64,000 nt of DNA. Source: Garcia nutans. Its lineage: Eukaryota > Streptophyta > Magnoliopsida > Malpighiales > Euphorbiaceae. Shown piece after piece: positions 1 to 10,549 of this stretch (its first letter is position 1; each line of letters opens with the position of its first letter). The position numbers and the translations under genes are program-made. The notes below the pieces were generated by a model. That model saw only the letters and a program-made list of their open reading frames with translations. It was not told the DNA's origin and searched no databases. The stretch is from positions 11,439,001-11,503,000 of the forward strand of contig CANTUV010000004.1 of assembly GCA_947685225.1 (NCBI GenBank). The letters are read 5' to 3'.

Positions 1-1502
1 ATATAATCAACATGTCTATTTATTTCATTTCAATCATTATTACCAACCACAATTACAATACATTTCATCATTTCTCAAAACACATTAGCACAATTCATCA
101 TTACCATATTTATCATAACAAATTGCATTGTACATACCTATTTGAATGATCTTCATATCTTTCACATCATCCAATCATAACCTTAATCAAATTATATTGA
201 CAATATAGTAATTCACTTAACACATTTACAAACAAATGTGTTAAGTCTTAATTCATGTAAATAAGTGCAATCATATAAACTTTGTACTTACCTTAAAACC
301 AACTTACACCACTCTATACACCTACTCTTCTAAGAATCCTCAACACTTAGATTAGGGCAATTCAACCTCTTCACAACCTAATCCAAAAGGAATATTAGCA
401 AAATGACTATATGAATAGTAAATTCTGGTTTTAGACTAAATTTTATCCTTATTTTGAAAATTTGTATAAAATAATATACTTGACTAAAAACTCTAAAATT
501 TTTACAGAACTTAATTGTACATCTTAAAATCATTCCTTTAAAATTTCAGATCAAACTGAACACAAAATCTTGGTCAAATAGTTCACCCAAACAGACTGCC
601 CCAATTGCCCTGCATCCTGGCAGCAGTTCTAAACTTTGTGAATTCCATAAATTAAATTCAATCAACTTGGTTCCAAATTATTTTTCTCAAATACTAGACT
701 CATTAAGCAACAACATATCCAAAATTCAATTGAATATAATTTTTCTACAGTTTATTAAAAATCCCGAAATATAGCTGTCTCAGTTAAGGTACCTGCTGGA
801 ACAGGTCTAATAAAAATAATCTTTCCAAAATCCAAAATTGAATCAACATATTTTTCAGTCATTCTAGACTCATATAGGCACAACATATCAAAAATTCACT
901 TTAGGAACATTTTTCTATATTTAATTAAAAATCATACAAGTCACAGGCTTTACTAGTTGTAAAACAGAAAGAAATTCCACTAAACACAACTCTTGCTCTT
1001 CAATCACTAACACCAACCTAATTAAATCAAACATACTCCAACATACTACAATAATACAACCCTAATTTCAATTATCAACAATCAAACCTTCATACAACTT
1101 CAAATAAACCAAAGAAATCAAGAAAGAGAACTTACTTGGATTCTTAGCCAAATCTTCACTATCCACTTGAAATCCTTAAGTATTTGGTGTAAATAAAAGC
1201 AAAATCACCTCCTTCTCTCTCTAGCTTCTCTCTTTCTCTATTTCTTTTTGTCCTTATCACCATAATTATTAATTAATTAATTATAAAAATATATACATAA
1301 CTCACTTTCCCTACACCACTTTATATCCCATGTATATGTGATGTATATGTATATATCTTTTATATGGTATTTATATTCCCATATTTCCTTATATATATAT
1401 CATCTTATAATATTTCCCCTTTTTACTTCCATTAAACATATACGTTAACTCCAAATATAACAATAACTCCAAAACTTTTAGGGTATATTTTGGGATATTA
1501 CA
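1..1502 (-). repeat. 3' LTR (partial) of the Tekay-like element
   Basis: This piece matches 6421-7922 nearly base for base, and the match stops at 1502/7922 at the sequence GGGATATTACA. On the minus strand that is the LTR start TGTAATATCCC. The remaining part of the LTR (the equivalent of 5188-6420) is left of the window. Confidence 0.93.
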
Positions 1503-1516
1503 ATTCTCTCCCCCTT
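1503..1516 (-). promoter_or_regulatory. Polypurine tract for plus-strand DNA priming
   Basis: The minus strand reads AAGGGGGAGAGAAT immediately before the LTR start TGTAATATCC. A purine tract abutting the 3' LTR is where plus-strand synthesis starts in LTR elements. Just upstream on the minus strand, 1517-1540 still reads as the peptide NFEDEII followed by a stop, which looks like the last codons of an ancestral polyprotein. Confidence 0.88.
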
Positions 1517-4500
1517 AAATAATTTCGTCCTCGAAATTATCCAGCACAATAACAATTCATTTATAACAAAACACCATCTTAATTCATATGAAGATAATCG
1601 TATTCTTACATTATGATTTCATCAAATTACATAACTTTTACTCTTCCACTTTTAGTCAATCATCTTTTCCCAATTCACAACTCATCATTATATAGCTATA
1701 TTTATCTTATTACTTTTTCAACAAAACACCCAAAATAACTCATTACATTTCAAAGAAATTTTCTTTTATACAATAATCAAATCATCTTATAATCTATAAA
1801 TATACCATTCATCTATTACATTCAAGATATTTATCACTTCATCTTTTTATAGGCAATCTCTTAACTTTAATCTTGGAAATTATTGAATTAAATCTTACTA
1901 TAGATTATCCTGTTATTACAATCACTTTTGAAAATAACCACTTATCAAACCTTGATTGATAACAATATTTTCATTTCTTATACTTAAATCCCTCCTTACC
2001 ATGTTTTTCACTTAATATTAATATCGATACAATCTTTATAAATTTACTTTACAGATAATCAACCTTTTTCCTTTCATTATCTTTAATAACTGATATATCA
2101 TAATTCATTCATGTATCAGCATATCACTTCATATATACATTATCATATATATCTTATACTCTTAGCATAACTATACATATTAAATCTCGATAATAATTCA
2201 CAATCTTAATGAATTCTAGATCAATTGATCTAGCTGTCATAAAATAACAACATTTCAATCTTATTCCATTCAAACCAACCATTAACTTATTTAAGCTTAT
2301 CATCACATATCAATATACATAACACAATTCTATTAGGTCAAACTCATTCTCAACTTCTAATCCCTTAGGATCCATCTGTTCGACTCCTTACTAACAAATC
2401 ACTTCAAATTATCTTTCAATATTCATATATATCTTCTGCTTTCAATAATAGCAGTGCAATCTCCCATAATTCTCATAATTCTCTCATACTATAATTATTA
2501 CCCATAGTTCATTCACTTAACATTGTTTCCATCAATTAATTCATCTTGTAACAAAAATATATTCAGTATCATTTTCAATCACATTTCATAACTTTCTCCC
2601 ATTTATCATATTCTCACATTATCATACCATTACTATGTTTACATAATCACTTTTTATTCATTCTTCACAATTCAAGACATTTACACGGTTCTCTTCTCTA
2701 TCCATATTTTTCATAATTATAAACAAATTTCTAACATAGAATTGATAAGATACCACTTTACCAATCACAACTCCTAACCATATTTTTTGAAACAAAATTA
2801 TCAATCTCACCCACATAATACTACAATCATATCACCTTAGGCCCAAATCTGCTGATAACAAAATTAACCAGCCAATTACACTAAACAAATTATATAGCCA
2901 GAGTATATTAATAGTCACATATGTAGTTTATAAATCAATATTGTTCCTCTATTATTCTTCTTCAAACATTTCCAACTATCTCAAAAGTTGACATAATTCA
3001 ACTTTGTCTCCAAAACAATTTGTTCTTGATCATATGATTATCATTAGCCTAACTCACATCAACAATATTACTTATAACACTTATGTGTACAACATTCAAT
3101 CATATACAAACTTTATACAACTTCCATTTCTAACCTATCTCTTATAAAACTTTTCATACATTATACTTTTCATCTTTATTAAACACATATACATATAATA
3201 TATTTCCACAAGCATAATCCTTCAACCAGAAAGCATTATATGATAGTCTAGCTCAGTTATTATCATAACAATTTCATCGTCCAGTGTTACTCGAGTCCTT
3301 TTTCACTTTCCATTTCAATCCATAGTCTAACTCTTCACAAATCAAAACTTAATTTCTCATAGATCCACTAATACATGCCATATCATTCTTCATACCACTA
3401 TACAAATAATTATACCACATTCACATTCATAGGTCACGTTCACAATGTGACTTGCTTTCATATTTCTTACACTTTACAATTATATTCATATCAAATAGCT
3501 CATTCCACACTTTCTATACATGTATACATATAATCATGCAATTATATTTAATTCCTCTTTTTCATACCATCAATACACATTTAACATTTATTACTTTTCA
3601 TTGAACAACACCATTTTCATCCTTTTTTTACATGACTTAAATTATTTATCAACTCAACACATATATATACTCTAACCATGATAATACTTCACAAAATCTT
3701 AATCACATTACTAAGGTGACATCTCTCTCACATTTATTTTTAAATGCAGTTAGTATACCATCTTTATATCCATTTGTTTACCATTCAATATTTATATATA
3801 TCTCACATATTTATACATATGTCCCTTACATCCAATCATATACACATCGCCCATTAATCCCTATAAAATTTCCAAATTTCGTTATCACAAATCTCAATTT
3901 CTTGAACTAACATTGCTCAATCCAATTCTCACTATTAATATTATCACATGACCTAACTTTGCACAAGTTTATCAATGCAAGAGTACTCATTCTCAACACT
4001 AATAAATATGTAGTTGTATAGGTTACAAACACGCAATACTATGCGTACATTACACTTTCAAGTGATCAACTCAATCCTTGATCACTAGCATCTTACATCC
4101 CATTATCACCTTCCAAGTAGTCAACCTTATCATGATTACTTCATCACTTGCCAACTTTTAGTTCATCAAATTACATATCTGTAAGTCATTCTTAATATGC
4201 AAAAATTTTCATTCCACATAACTCATATACGTACTATACATTAAACTTTCGATATTTAAATAATCTTTATCCAAATTCCGTTAACATTATAAATTCTCCT
4301 CTTACTACTTTGCTTAAACTTCAATTTACTCATCTCGTTTTATTAATATAAACTTAAGAAAACATCTTATATATACATACTACAAAGCAACATCAAAATA
4401 TATCCTTTTTACAATCATTAAAGCTCATTTCAAAAATCCAAATGTTACACATTATCACCATTAACATGAGCTTTAACAATACTCAAGCATATTATATTCC

Positions 4501-5168
4501 TACCATTCAAACCACAATGTTTACATTAAATTAACAATACTAACAACACCATTTTATCTCCTTGCTTAACCCCTATCATCTTTTTTTTTTTTAAATCTTA
4601 ACTTTACATATTCAAACCTTAAGTTATCACACTTTGTCTATATCAATCAACTCATTCAATATTCCACCATACTCTCTTCATTATAATTACATATCCATCC
4701 ATATTATCCATCAACAATATTTCCTCTCCCTTGCAATCCAAGCATAAGCTTTATTAGAAAGAGATTCAAATAGTAGAGGAAAGATTACATACTTTGATTT
4801 TGATTTTGTTTTTAATTCATTTTTAACTTTATTTTCCTGATCATTTCTTTATATTATAATCATATTTCAAAATTTTCTTTCCTCAAGGAAACTACCATTC
4901 TTTAATTTATCACTTAAACTTACATAAATTTTTCCATCTCATTGCTTTCTTTAAATTTCCATTCATATAGAACTTCATCCACACATTATTATCCATTTCA
5001 TACAATTCAATACATTTCAATTCATATAATACCACATTCGAGACCAACCTAGATGTTAATGCATATGCATGTATCAAAAATTTCATTCTTTTCATTTTCA
5101 TTCATCATCATTTTTCTTTTTAAAACATTTCTTTTTAAATTTACTTAGGCCGAGAATCTCGAACCTAA
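1517..5168 (-). other. Non-coding internal region of the Tekay-like element
   Basis: There is no ORF above about 65 codons on either strand and no recognisable gag, protease, RT or integrase motif. The plus strand is very poor in G (for example none in 3121-3180), so the element's own sense strand is very poor in C. The same skew runs through the LTRs. The region is either a diverged filler of a non-autonomous derivative or a heavily rearranged internal sequence. Confidence 0.75.
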
Positions 5169-5180
5169 GCTCTGATACCA
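5169..5180 (-). promoter_or_regulatory. Primer-binding site, initiator-Met tRNA type
   Basis: The minus strand reads TGGTATCAGAGC seven bases inside the LTR end (GGTGTTACA). This is the standard plant site complementary to the 3' end of initiator methionine tRNA, used to start minus-strand cDNA. It fixes the orientation as minus. Confidence 0.93.
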
Positions 5181-5456
5181 AAATAATTGTAACACCCTCA
5201 TACCCTATATAAGTACTATACATATACCTCGTATACATACAGTAAGTATATAAAGTATAAGAATGTCACTGTTCATTATAATTAAAAAAAAATCCTTACT
5301 TCTCAAAACAATCCAAATATATAGTAACAAAACATTTTAGTCAATATACAATATTAAAAAATTTTACATGCATGCATCACCTTCTAGTTGGTCTCGACAA
5401 ACTCTTACTCTTCTTGTGGTAAAACGAAAGACTTCAGATCTACCATCTACTCACCT

Positions 5457-5494
5457 GCGCGATTAACACATCCGCGCTAAGCCCGAGAGCTTAG
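5457..5494 (-). repeat. Conserved double hairpin in the Tekay-like LTR
   Basis: On the plus strand GCGCG (5457-5461) pairs with CGCGC (5473-5477), and CTAAGC (5477-5482) pairs with GCTTAG (5489-5494). The same arrangement recurs at 14727-14764, 27447-27485, 41518-41554 and, inverted, at 25521-25558, with a decayed version near 29750-29784. Loops vary while stems are kept. Confidence 0.7.
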
Positions 5495-5930
5495 TAGTAC
5501 AAATGAATAATATAAACATACAATACAGAAATTCTAACGTATATCCATATACTAACTTTAAGTACTGTTAGTTTCTTATCGTAGTTTCCCTTTTCAATTA
5601 CACTTTACACATATCTCAACTAATCTCATATATTACATACATGCATACATATCAATAACACCAACCACAATTCCATCACTACTACTCACAAGGAACATAT
5701 CAATATACATATTACATAACATATTTCATAACATTTCATTTCCAATTAAGGCAACTATAGATTTCATTATTCATTCATTTCACGTTTCATAAACTACATC
5801 GAAAATCAAGACAGACCTGGGCCCAGAACACACTAATATGTTATTCAAAGTTCAGAGTTACTGCTTTGATCCATAATCACAATAATCAAGCCTGTAGGCA
5901 ACATATATCATATCTCTATCCATGGATAGT

Positions 5931-6106
5931 GTAACAGACCCAGTCTCTTGGACCATCAACCCGACTAATCGAGAAGATCCTCAACCCGGCAAGACTGTTA
6001 CTTTTCATATATTTCACATTTATAATTCATATAGTGTAACAGACCCAGTCTCTTGGACCATCAACTCAACAACTTGAGGAGATCCTCAACCCGGCTAGAC
6101 TGTTAC
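5931..6106 (-). repeat. Two tandem 71-bp modules bounded by GTAACAG/CTGTTAC
   Basis: The unit at 5931-6001 recurs at 6036-6106. Each begins GTAACAGACCCAGTCTCTTG and ends with AGACTGTTAC, so the ends are inverted repeats. Solo LTR 14204-17542 carries two copies (15297-15368, 15371-15441), solo LTR 26928-29399 carries one (27845-27916), and a diverged, inverted version lies at 63834-63946. Confidence 0.8.
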
Positions 6107-7922
6107 ATTTCATATGTTATAGGCATGCCGTCAAATCCTGAACTCTGAAAGTTGAATTAACATATTAGACACAACTCTTTTCATTTATATCTTTGTACAT
6201 TTCTTTCTCAATTCATTTCATATTCAAAACAGGCAACCATGCCTCAATTATAATTCATTTACATTCTCATAGCCAACACAATGGCTTCACATCTCATTTG
6301 ATTCATCATAGCCAATCACAATGGCTTCACCTCTTATCATATTTCAATTCACATTATAGCACTTCATCATTCAAGTATACGTAAACAATTATATTGAGCA
6401 TATATCTTAAATTCATCATCATATAATCAACATGTCTATTTATTTCATTTCAATCATTATTACCAACCACAATTACAATACATTTCATCATTTCTCAAAA
6501 CACATTAGCACAATTCATCATTACCATATTTATCATAACAAATTGCATTGTACATACCTATTTGAATGATCTTCATATCTTTCACATCATCCAATCATAA
6601 CCTTAATCAAATTATATTGACAATATAGTAATTCACTTAACACATTTACAAACAAATGTGTTAAGTCTTAATTCATGTAAATAAGTGCAATCATATAAAC
6701 TTTGTACTTACCTTAAAACCAACTTACACCACTCTATACACCTACTCTTCCAAGAATCCTCAACACTTAGATTAGGGCAATTCAACCTCTTCACAACCTA
6801 ATCCAAAAGGAATATTAGCAAAATGACCATATGAATAGTAAATTCTGGTTTTAGACTAAATTTTATCCTTATTTTGAAAATTTGTATAAAATAATATACT
6901 TGACTAAAAACTCTAAAATTTTTACAGAACTTAATTTTCCATCTTAAAATCATTCCTTTAAAATTTCAGATCAAACTGAACACAAAATCTTGGTCAAATA
7001 GTTCACCCAAACAGACTGCCCCAATTGCCCTGCATCCTGACAGCAGTTCTAAACTTTGTGAATTCCATAAATTAAATTCAATCAACTTGGTTCCAAATTA
7101 TTTTTCTCAAATACTAGACTCATTAAGCAACAACATATCCAAAATTCAATTGAATATAATTTTTCTACATTTTATTAAAAATCCCGAAATATAGCTGTCT
7201 CAGTTAAGGTACCTGCTGGAACAGGTCTAATAAAAATAATCTTTCCAAAATCCAAAATCGAATCAACATATTTTTCAGTCATTCTAGACTCATATAGGCA
7301 CAACATATCAAAAATTCACTTCAGGAACATTTTTCTATATTTAATTAAAAATCATACAAGTCACAGCCTTTACTAGTTGTAAAACAGAAAGAAATTCAAC
7401 TAAACACAACTCTTGCTCTTCAATCACCAACACCAACCTAATTAAATCAAACATACTCCAACATACTACAATAATACAACCCTAATTTCAATTATCAACA
7501 ATCAAACCTTCATACAACTTCAAATAAACCAAAGAAATCAAGAAAGAGAACTTACTTGGATTCTTAGCCAAATCTTCACTATCCACTTGAAATCCTTAAG
7601 TATTTGGTGTAAATAAAAGCAAAATCACCTCCTTCTCTCTCTAGCTTCTCTCTTTCTCTTTTTCTTTTTGTCCTTATCACCATAATTATTAATTAATTAA
7701 TTATAAAAATATATACATAACTCACTTTCCCTACACCACTTTATATCCCATGTATATGTGATGTATATGTATATATCTTTTATATGGTATTTATATTCCC
7801 ATATTTCCTTATATATATATCATCTTATAATATTTCCCCTTTTTACTTCCATTAAACATATGCATTAACTCCAAATATAACAATAACTCCAAAACTTTTA
7901 GGGTATATTTTGGGATATTACA

Positions 7923-8201
7923 CTTACCGTCTTCTGGTAAATCCATATCAGAAAACCTGATATTCAATGCTTTGGTTGATTGGGTCAAAGTGGCCACCAA
8001 AGCTTCTGAGCTTGTGTCCACTGGCGTATCAAGTTGACTCAAAGCTTTGCTGAGAGCTTGGTGGTGTGGGAATGAGGAAGCAAGGAGTTCCCAAATTGAC
8101 ACCTTAGCTTGAGTTTGTTTAAGCTGAGTGAGGACAGGGTCTTCTTTTGGCTCTGGTGTCTTCTTATGGGGGTGATTTGAAGTTGTAGGGGTTTTTCCCA
8201 A
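7923..8201 (-). pseudogene. Gag-protease junction of minus-strand Tat/Ogre-type element, cut by insertion
   Basis: The minus frame contains VSIWELLASS, followed by a serine/threonine-rich linker and FSDMDLPEDGK, and then runs into the Tekay-like LTR at 7922. The same order (VSIWDLLATS, then FSDADLSKEGRDH, then an aspartic protease) is seen in element A at 36650-36890. This is therefore the linker just before the protease of a Tat/Ogre-type polyprotein. The rest of pol should lie left of the window, beyond the inserted element. A frame break separates it from the gag ORF ending at 8234. Confidence 0.85.
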
Positions 8202-8233
8202 GTCAAGTGGCTGATATTGTCTTCCACTTCTTG

Positions 8234-9715
8234 TCAGAGATCAGCAAGGTCATTCAAATCTAACACACACACTTCATTCATTTCCAAGAGAAGTTTGAAA
8301 GGATCAAACAACTCTTCTTCCACAGTAATGGCGTGGATGGAATGATTGGGCAAAGGGTTAGTGTTGATGTTTGGTTGCCTTCTGAGAGGAATGATGTCAC
8401 CACCATCCACCAGATCCTGGATGCGGTTTTTCAGTGTCCAGCAAGCATCTGTTTTATGCCCATTCCCTTGATGGTATTCGCAATATTCATTGACTTTATA
8501 ACTGGAAGGTAATGGGTTTGGAGGAGGTCTTGGATCCAAAGGCTTCAAATATTTCCCTTCCACAGCCTTTTTAAACACCAAATGAAGGGGTACCCCAAGG
8601 TCAGTATATTGCCTTCTCGGCTGATTTCTCGGCCCAAGATTGCCCACACGTAAAGGATTCGCAGGGGAAATATTGGCCACTTGATTGACCTTGCTTGAGG
8701 AAGGAGCTTGGCTTTGTTTCTTATATTTCGATGCAGCCCCCTCATCCACTATTTTACCCAACTGTATCAAATCTTCTACCTTGGTTGCAGTCGCAATGAG
8801 CGATTTGAAAGTAGGTAGATATTGGGTTTGCAGTTGAGCCTGATATGTAGGTCTTAAATTCCTGATTATGATATCAATCTGCTCTTGTTCTGAAGGGCGA
8901 TTGATCATCTGGGCGGCTTTTGCCCTCCACCTCGTAAGGAACGAGGAGAAAGGTTCCTTGTTGTTTTGCTTGGTGGTCTCAAGTTCCCTTCTGGTGACAT
9001 CCACCTCAATATTGTAGTGGTACTGAGAGTTAAATGCATTGCAGATGTCTTCCCATGTCTTAATCTTGGAACGGTCTAGACTCACAAACCATTTAAGGGC
9101 AGCCCCAGTCAGGGATTGTTGGAAGAGTTGAGCAAAGAGCTCATCATTTAAACCCCACGGGCTCAAGGCCCCCACATACATTTTCAAATGGGTTTTAGGG
9201 CAAGTGGTCCCATCAAATCTGTCCATCCCCGGCATCTTGAATTTTGGTGGTAATCTGGCTTGGGGAAACAAGGATAAGGAATCCATGTCTACCACCTCTT
9301 TGTGAGTTTTCATGGCAGTGATTGACCTCTCAAGCAATTCAAGTTTCCTTTTCAGTTCATCTGTTTCGTTCTTGGAGGGTGGATCCTCCAAATTGATAAC
9401 AGGGGTATTAATCTGAGCAGTCACGGGGGTGCTAGTTTGCCCCACAATGGGTTCCTTCCCCAAATTTCCAGGAGTAGAGACTGTCTTTGGTGCTCCTTCT
9501 AATTCAGCCAGAATGGCTACCCTTTGGGCGGCTAAAGCTTCATCAATTTTTTCTTGCATTCTAGCTTCAATTTCCTTAACCTGACCATCCGGCAAGGCCT
9601 TAATCTGTTCAATTGTGGCCATTTCAGTAATTGGAGTAGTTTGTGAAGTTGGGGTAGTAGAACTTGTAGGGGATAGCACAGTTGGTGTTGGTGTGTCTGG
9701 TGTAAGTGAAGGCAC
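8234..9715 (-). CDS. Gag polyprotein of Tat/Ogre-type Ty3/gypsy element
   Basis: This is an uninterrupted 493-codon ORF, the best-preserved gag in the window. Residues 1-115 are rich in Pro/Thr/Ser with a charged helical part (about 31-75); residues 115-140 look like a coiled coil. Residues about 158-290 match the retrotransposon Gag domain: KFKMPGMDRFDG, ALKWFVSL, then the FSSFLTRWRAKA block. A knuckle variant (CEYHQGNGHKTDAC, near residue 415) has the CxxH-x3-GH-x4-C spacing also present in elements A and B. Gag would form the particle that packages element RNA. It lies downstream (minus) of the leader and primer site at 9716-10546. The start codon is the first ATG of the frame; a later ATG (EMATIEQ, residue 32) is possible. 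The ORF stops before the protease linker, so a frame change was either natural or mutational. Confidence 0.9.
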   Translation of the reverse strand: MPSLTPDTPTPTVLSPTSSTTPTSQTTPITEMATIEQIKALPDGQVKEIEARMQEKIDEALAAQRVAILAELEGAPKTVSTPGNLGKEPIVGQTSTPVTAQINTPVINLEDPPSKNETDELKRKLELLERSITAMKTHKEVVDMDSLSLFPQARLPPKFKMPGMDRFDGTTCPKTHLKMYVGALSPWGLNDELFAQLFQQSLTGAALKWFVSLDRSKIKTWEDICNAFNSQYHYNIEVDVTRRELETTKQNNKEPFSSFLTRWRAKAAQMINRPSEQEQIDIIIRNLRPTYQAQLQTQYLPTFKSLIATATKVEDLIQLGKIVDEGAASKYKKQSQAPSSSKVNQVANISPANPLRVGNLGPRNQPRRQYTDLGVPLHLVFKKAVEGKYLKPLDPRPPPNPLPSSYKVNEYCEYHQGNGHKTDACWTLKNRIQDLVDGGDIIPLRRQPNINTNPLPNHSIHAITVEEELFDPFKLLLEMNEVCVLDLNDLADL

Positions 9716-10530
9716 ACGGACAGAGGGTACCTGAAAAGGTCAAGGGTAAAAAAATCAGGGTGGTGTGTAGGGTAGGAAAACTCTTGGTCCACTTATGTAC
9801 ATCAAAATTTTTCCCCAAAAACAATGTTGTTATGTTGCATGAATGCACCTCATCACATCACAATTCATTTTAATGGAATGCGGCACTATCATTGGGTACA
9901 TACAACCTAAGGGAAGGTTCCATTGTTATGTAAAAATAGAGAATCAGCTTATCATAGGGACCCTTGAGTCTTGAGTAAGATATACCTAACCACATGTGAA
10001 ACAAGGAGTTTCGCGTGGGTCCAACAGTACGATTACTCATGGGCCACTCCAAAAGGATTGGAATGGTTTGCGACAACAGGGAGGACGCTTTGGCTGTCAG
10101 CCGGCATAATCAAGGAGACCTGCCGGTCAGCGCTACTTGCTATCCAGACTCAGAACTTTGAACAGAAAGAGAAGAAATTCATTTGAAAACAATTTTTTAT
10201 GCAATGGAGGAAAAGGATTCTCCCATATATGCAAGAGAAAAAGATTCTCTGAATGACAAAACAAATGCACAAGTAGTCAAAAAGAAAATAGATCCATCAA
10301 AGGAAAAAGATTCCTTTCTTCAATCTTCAGTCCAATATCCTTAAAGAAAGGATATATAATGCTAGGATACCCTGTAAAATGAATAAAAATACCCTAAAGA
10401 AGGGCAGATTAGTCAAATAAGCAATAATAGCCTACTAGGATCCCATAAATTATTTTTATGGTCTCCCGTGGCAAGTTAATCAAATAATCAATAGTAGTCC
10501 ACTAGGATCCCATAAATGGTTTTTATATTC
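9716..10530 (-). other. Untranslated leader of minus-strand Tat/Ogre-type element
   Basis: About 815 bp lie between primer site and gag. Only short, unconvincing ORFs are present. Two similar lines near 10430-10460 and 10490-10525 (ACTAGGATCCCATAAAT followed by a T/A-rich stretch) form a partial tandem duplication of about 60 bp. Confidence 0.7.
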
Positions 10531-10546
10531 CCCAGTGGAGTCGCCA
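10531..10546 (-). promoter_or_regulatory. Primer-binding site of minus-strand Tat/Ogre-type element
   Basis: The minus strand reads TGGCGACTCCACTGGG three bases inside the LTR end GGTTCACA. Elements A (33805) and B (44320) have the same site next to their LTRs. An arginine-type tRNA primer is reported for Ogre elements; I cannot verify the tRNA match here. Confidence 0.82.
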
Positions 10547-10549
10547 GAT

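Larger units (their letters stand above)
1..7922 (-). mobile_element. Tekay-like Ty3/gypsy element lacking pol, left end cut by window
   Basis: Positions 1-1502 repeat at 6421-7922 with about 15 differences by eye (roughly 1 percent), so these are the two LTRs of one fairly young insertion. Read on the minus strand, the order is 5' LTR (5188-7922), primer site, 3.7-kb internal region, polypurine tract, 3' LTR (1-1502, continuing beyond the window). It lies inside the coding region of the Tat/Ogre-type element at 7923-11871. The 5 bp after the right LTR (CTTAC, 7923-7927) should be one copy of the target duplication; the other is outside the window. The internal region has no gag-pol ORF, so this is a non-autonomous or deleted copy. 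Lineage is inferred from LTR termini, primer site and tract. Confidence 0.9.
5188..7922 (-). repeat. 5' LTR (2735 bp) of the Tekay-like element
   Basis: The LTR has TG/CA ends: TGTAACACC at 5188 and GATATTACA at 7922 on the plus strand. Internal landmarks shared with the other copies of the family are a double hairpin at 5457-5494 and two tandem copies (5931-6001 and 6036-6106) of a 71-bp module bounded by GTAACAG and CTGTTAC. A CT-rich stretch lies near 7632-7672, followed by AT-rich sequence. In minus orientation this is the promoter-bearing LTR of the element; I could not pick a unique TATA box among many AT runs. Confidence 0.93.
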
